Below are positions 6,296 to 7,149 of a stretch of 7,149 nucleotides of DNA, in pieces (the stretch's first letter is position 1; each line of letters opens with the position of its first letter). The stretch covers positions 1 to 7,149 of the forward strand of contig WLHM01000063.1 of the NCBI GenBank assembly GCA_009702725.1, written 5' to 3'. The notes under the pieces were generated by a model. It worked only from the letters and a program-made list of their open reading frames with translations. It was not told the DNA's origin and searched no databases. A program made the translations under genes and the position numbers. The DNA is from Actinomycetota bacterium. GTDB taxonomy: Bacteria > Actinomycetota > Actinomycetes > S36-B12.

Positions 6296-6523
6296 CTACT
6301 TGTCAGCGGACTTATCGGCCGCCTTGCCATAACGAGTTTCGAATTTCGCAACCCGACCGCCGGTATCGAGAATTTTCTGCTTACCGGTATAGAACGGGTG
6401 GCACTGCGAGCAGACATCGGCGTGAATACTGCCGTTCTTCGCGGTGCTGCGGGTAACGAAGGTACTGCCACAGGTGCAACTCACCGTGGTTTCGGCGTAT
6501 GCCGGATGTATATCGGCTTTCAT
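6296..6523 (-). CDS. rpmE: 50S ribosomal protein L31 (zinc-binding C+ type)
   Basis: L31 is a small protein of the large subunit that bridges to the 30S subunit. The 75-residue protein starts MKADIHPAY, and has TVSCTCGSTF (13-22) and VCSQCHPFYTGKQ (37-49). Cysteines 16, 18, 38 and 41 form the zinc site of the primary (C+) type, as opposed to the zinc-free paralogue made under zinc starvation. Length and ends are normal. The ATG at 6523 follows AGAGGAG with a suitable spacer. The stop codon is TAG, read by RF1, and lies 5 nt before the large hairpin upstream of prfA. The gene follows rho, as in most actinobacteria and in Bacillus. Confidence 0.97.
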   Translation of the reverse strand: MKADIHPAYAETTVSCTCGSTFVTRSTAKNGSIHADVCSQCHPFYTGKQKILDTGGRVAKFETRYGKAADKSADK

Positions 6524-6529
6524 GTCGAA

Positions 6530-6620
6530 CTCCTCTTGTTAGCCCCGGGTCGGCTGCCCGCTCGGAATGAACGGGACCGTGAACCGCAGCATGCTCATTA
6601 TTGCATCCCCGGCTAGCAAG
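6530..6620 (-). promoter_or_regulatory. Candidate L31 leader RNA upstream of rpmE
   Basis: On the minus strand CTTGCTAGCC (6611-6620) pairs with GGCTAACAAG (6535-6544) at 9 of 10 positions. Three more pairs inside (GGG with CCC) form if two G are bulged. The 3' arm ends exactly where the AGGAG ribosome binding site (6530-6534) begins. A further short stem, GCTGC/GCAGC (6586-6590 with 6553-6557), can form inside. Autoregulatory leaders upstream of L31 genes, including an actinobacterial class, are known. This gap has the right location and architecture, but I cannot confirm that it matches that consensus. Confidence 0.4.
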
Positions 6621-6661
6621 CGAGAAATCTGGGTTTCCCGGGGGTCGTGGCTGCCTACCTG

Positions 6662-7149
6662 CTAATCCTCTTCACCACTGCCTGATGCCGTGGTCTTTTG
6701 AATTTGCATCAAAAATTCAGTATTGGTCTTGGTATCGCGCAATTTAGTTAGCAGCAACTCAATTGCCTGCTGCTGGTCCAGCGCATGGAGGACCCGGCGC
6801 AACTTCCAAACAATCTTGAGCTCCTCCGGGGTCATGAGCAGTTCTTCCTTGCGGGTACCCGAGGAGTCAACGTCAACGGCTGGGAACACCCGCTTATCGG
6901 CTAGGCGACGGTCAAGTTTGAGCTCCATGTTGCCGGTGCCCTTGAACTCCTCGAAGATCACCTCGTCCATTCGCGAACCGGTTTCAACCAAGGCGGTAGC
7001 CAGGATTGTTAACGAGCCGCCACCTTCAATATTGCGTGCCGCCCCAAAGAACTTCTTCGGCGGGTAGAGCGCGGTTGAGTCAACACCACCGGAGAGGATG
7101 CGACCTGATGCCGGCGCCGCCAAGTTATAGGCGCGACCCAGCCGAGTCA
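6662..7149 (-). CDS. rho: Transcription termination factor Rho, C-terminal part (start lies outside the window)
   Basis: Rho is a hexameric RNA-dependent ATPase that unwinds transcripts from RNA polymerase. The window holds the last 161 residues and the TAG stop; the frame is open to the right-hand edge. The fragment begins TRLGRAYNLAAPASGRILSG, just after the Walker B region. It contains YPPKKFFGAARNIE (28-41), the R-loop FEEFKGTGNMEL (65-76) that contacts RNA in the ring centre, and the arginine-finger segment SSGTRKEELL (95-104, R99). It ends with the C-terminal helices through LRDTKTNTEFLMQIQ and an acidic tail. The N-terminal RNA-binding and actinobacterial insertion domains are outside the window. 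No intrinsic terminator follows, so transcription probably continues into rpmE or its leader. Confidence 0.98.
   Translation of the reverse strand, partial: TRLGRAYNLAAPASGRILSGGVDSTALYPPKKFFGAARNIEGGGSLTILATALVETGSRMDEVIFEEFKGTGNMELKLDRRLADKRVFPAVDVDSSGTRKEELLMTPEELKIVWKLRRVLHALDQQQAIELLLTKLRDTKTNTEFLMQIQKTTASGSGEED

Noticed and set aside
6597..6602. AATAAT on the minus strand as a -10 promoter for rpmE
   Set aside because: The hexamer is close to consensus, but the -35 position 17 nt upstream (TCTCGC) is poor and the site lies inside the candidate leader fold. I could not choose it over the leader reading.
6541..6661. Intrinsic terminator after rho
   Set aside because: GC-rich short repeats are present (CCCGGG copies), but no stable stem followed by a U-run occurs just after the rho stop.
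1..7149. Mobile elements, CRISPR arrays, tRNA or rRNA genes, defence or biosynthetic systems
   Set aside because: The window is filled by syntenic core genes; I saw no transposase-like proteins, regularly spaced repeats or tRNA-like folds by eye.

Overview
The window is a block of minus-strand housekeeping genes from an actinobacterium (Actinomycetota, class Actinomycetes). Read 5' to 3' on the minus strand (right to left) the order is rho (3' end), rpmE, prfA, prmC, a tsaC/Sua5-like gene, glyA, wecA, an atpI-like gene, and the first part of atpB. From general knowledge, this is the order upstream of the F1Fo ATP synthase operon in Streptomyces, and in mycobacteria apart from glyA. RF1, Rho and AtpB also read like actinobacterial proteins. 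Base composition looks moderate, in the mid-50s % GC by eye and not counted. That is low for a streptomycete and would fit a small-genome or aquatic actinobacterial lineage, but I cannot place it further.

Layout: rho ends at 6662. A 138-nt gap precedes rpmE (6296-6523) and can fold into a leader-like structure closing against the rpmE ribosome binding site. A 142-nt gap then separates rpmE from prfA and holds the most striking non-coding structure here: a two-tier hairpin (6216-6290) followed by a U-rich run. After it the genes are tightly packed. prfA and prmC overlap by 4 nt (GTGA), prmC and tsaC are 12 nt apart, tsaC and glyA 60 nt apart with two small palindromes, glyA and wecA 45 nt apart, wecA and atpI 108 nt apart with a short GC hairpin, and atpI and atpB are 2 nt apart or overlap by 4 nt. 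No gene-free stretch exceeds 300 bases, and no plus-strand gene is convincing.

How the genes fit together: Rho terminates transcription. L31 is a zinc-binding 50S protein. RF1 terminates translation at UAA/UAG, and PrmC methylates the GGQ glutamine of release factors. TsaC-like proteins make the precursor of t6A in tRNA. GlyA supplies glycine and one-carbon units. WecA starts lipid-linked envelope glycan synthesis on undecaprenyl phosphate. AtpI and AtpB belong to ATP synthase assembly and the Fo sector.

I see no new gene system, mobile element, CRISPR array or RNA gene. The points worth a second look are regulatory or residue-level: (1) the rpmE-prfA hairpin, which has a competing fold and sits 5 nt after an RF1-dependent UAG stop, so RF1 could in principle control its own gene; (2) a candidate L31 leader; (3) a TsaC-like protein that has lost two of the four signature K-R-S-N residues.
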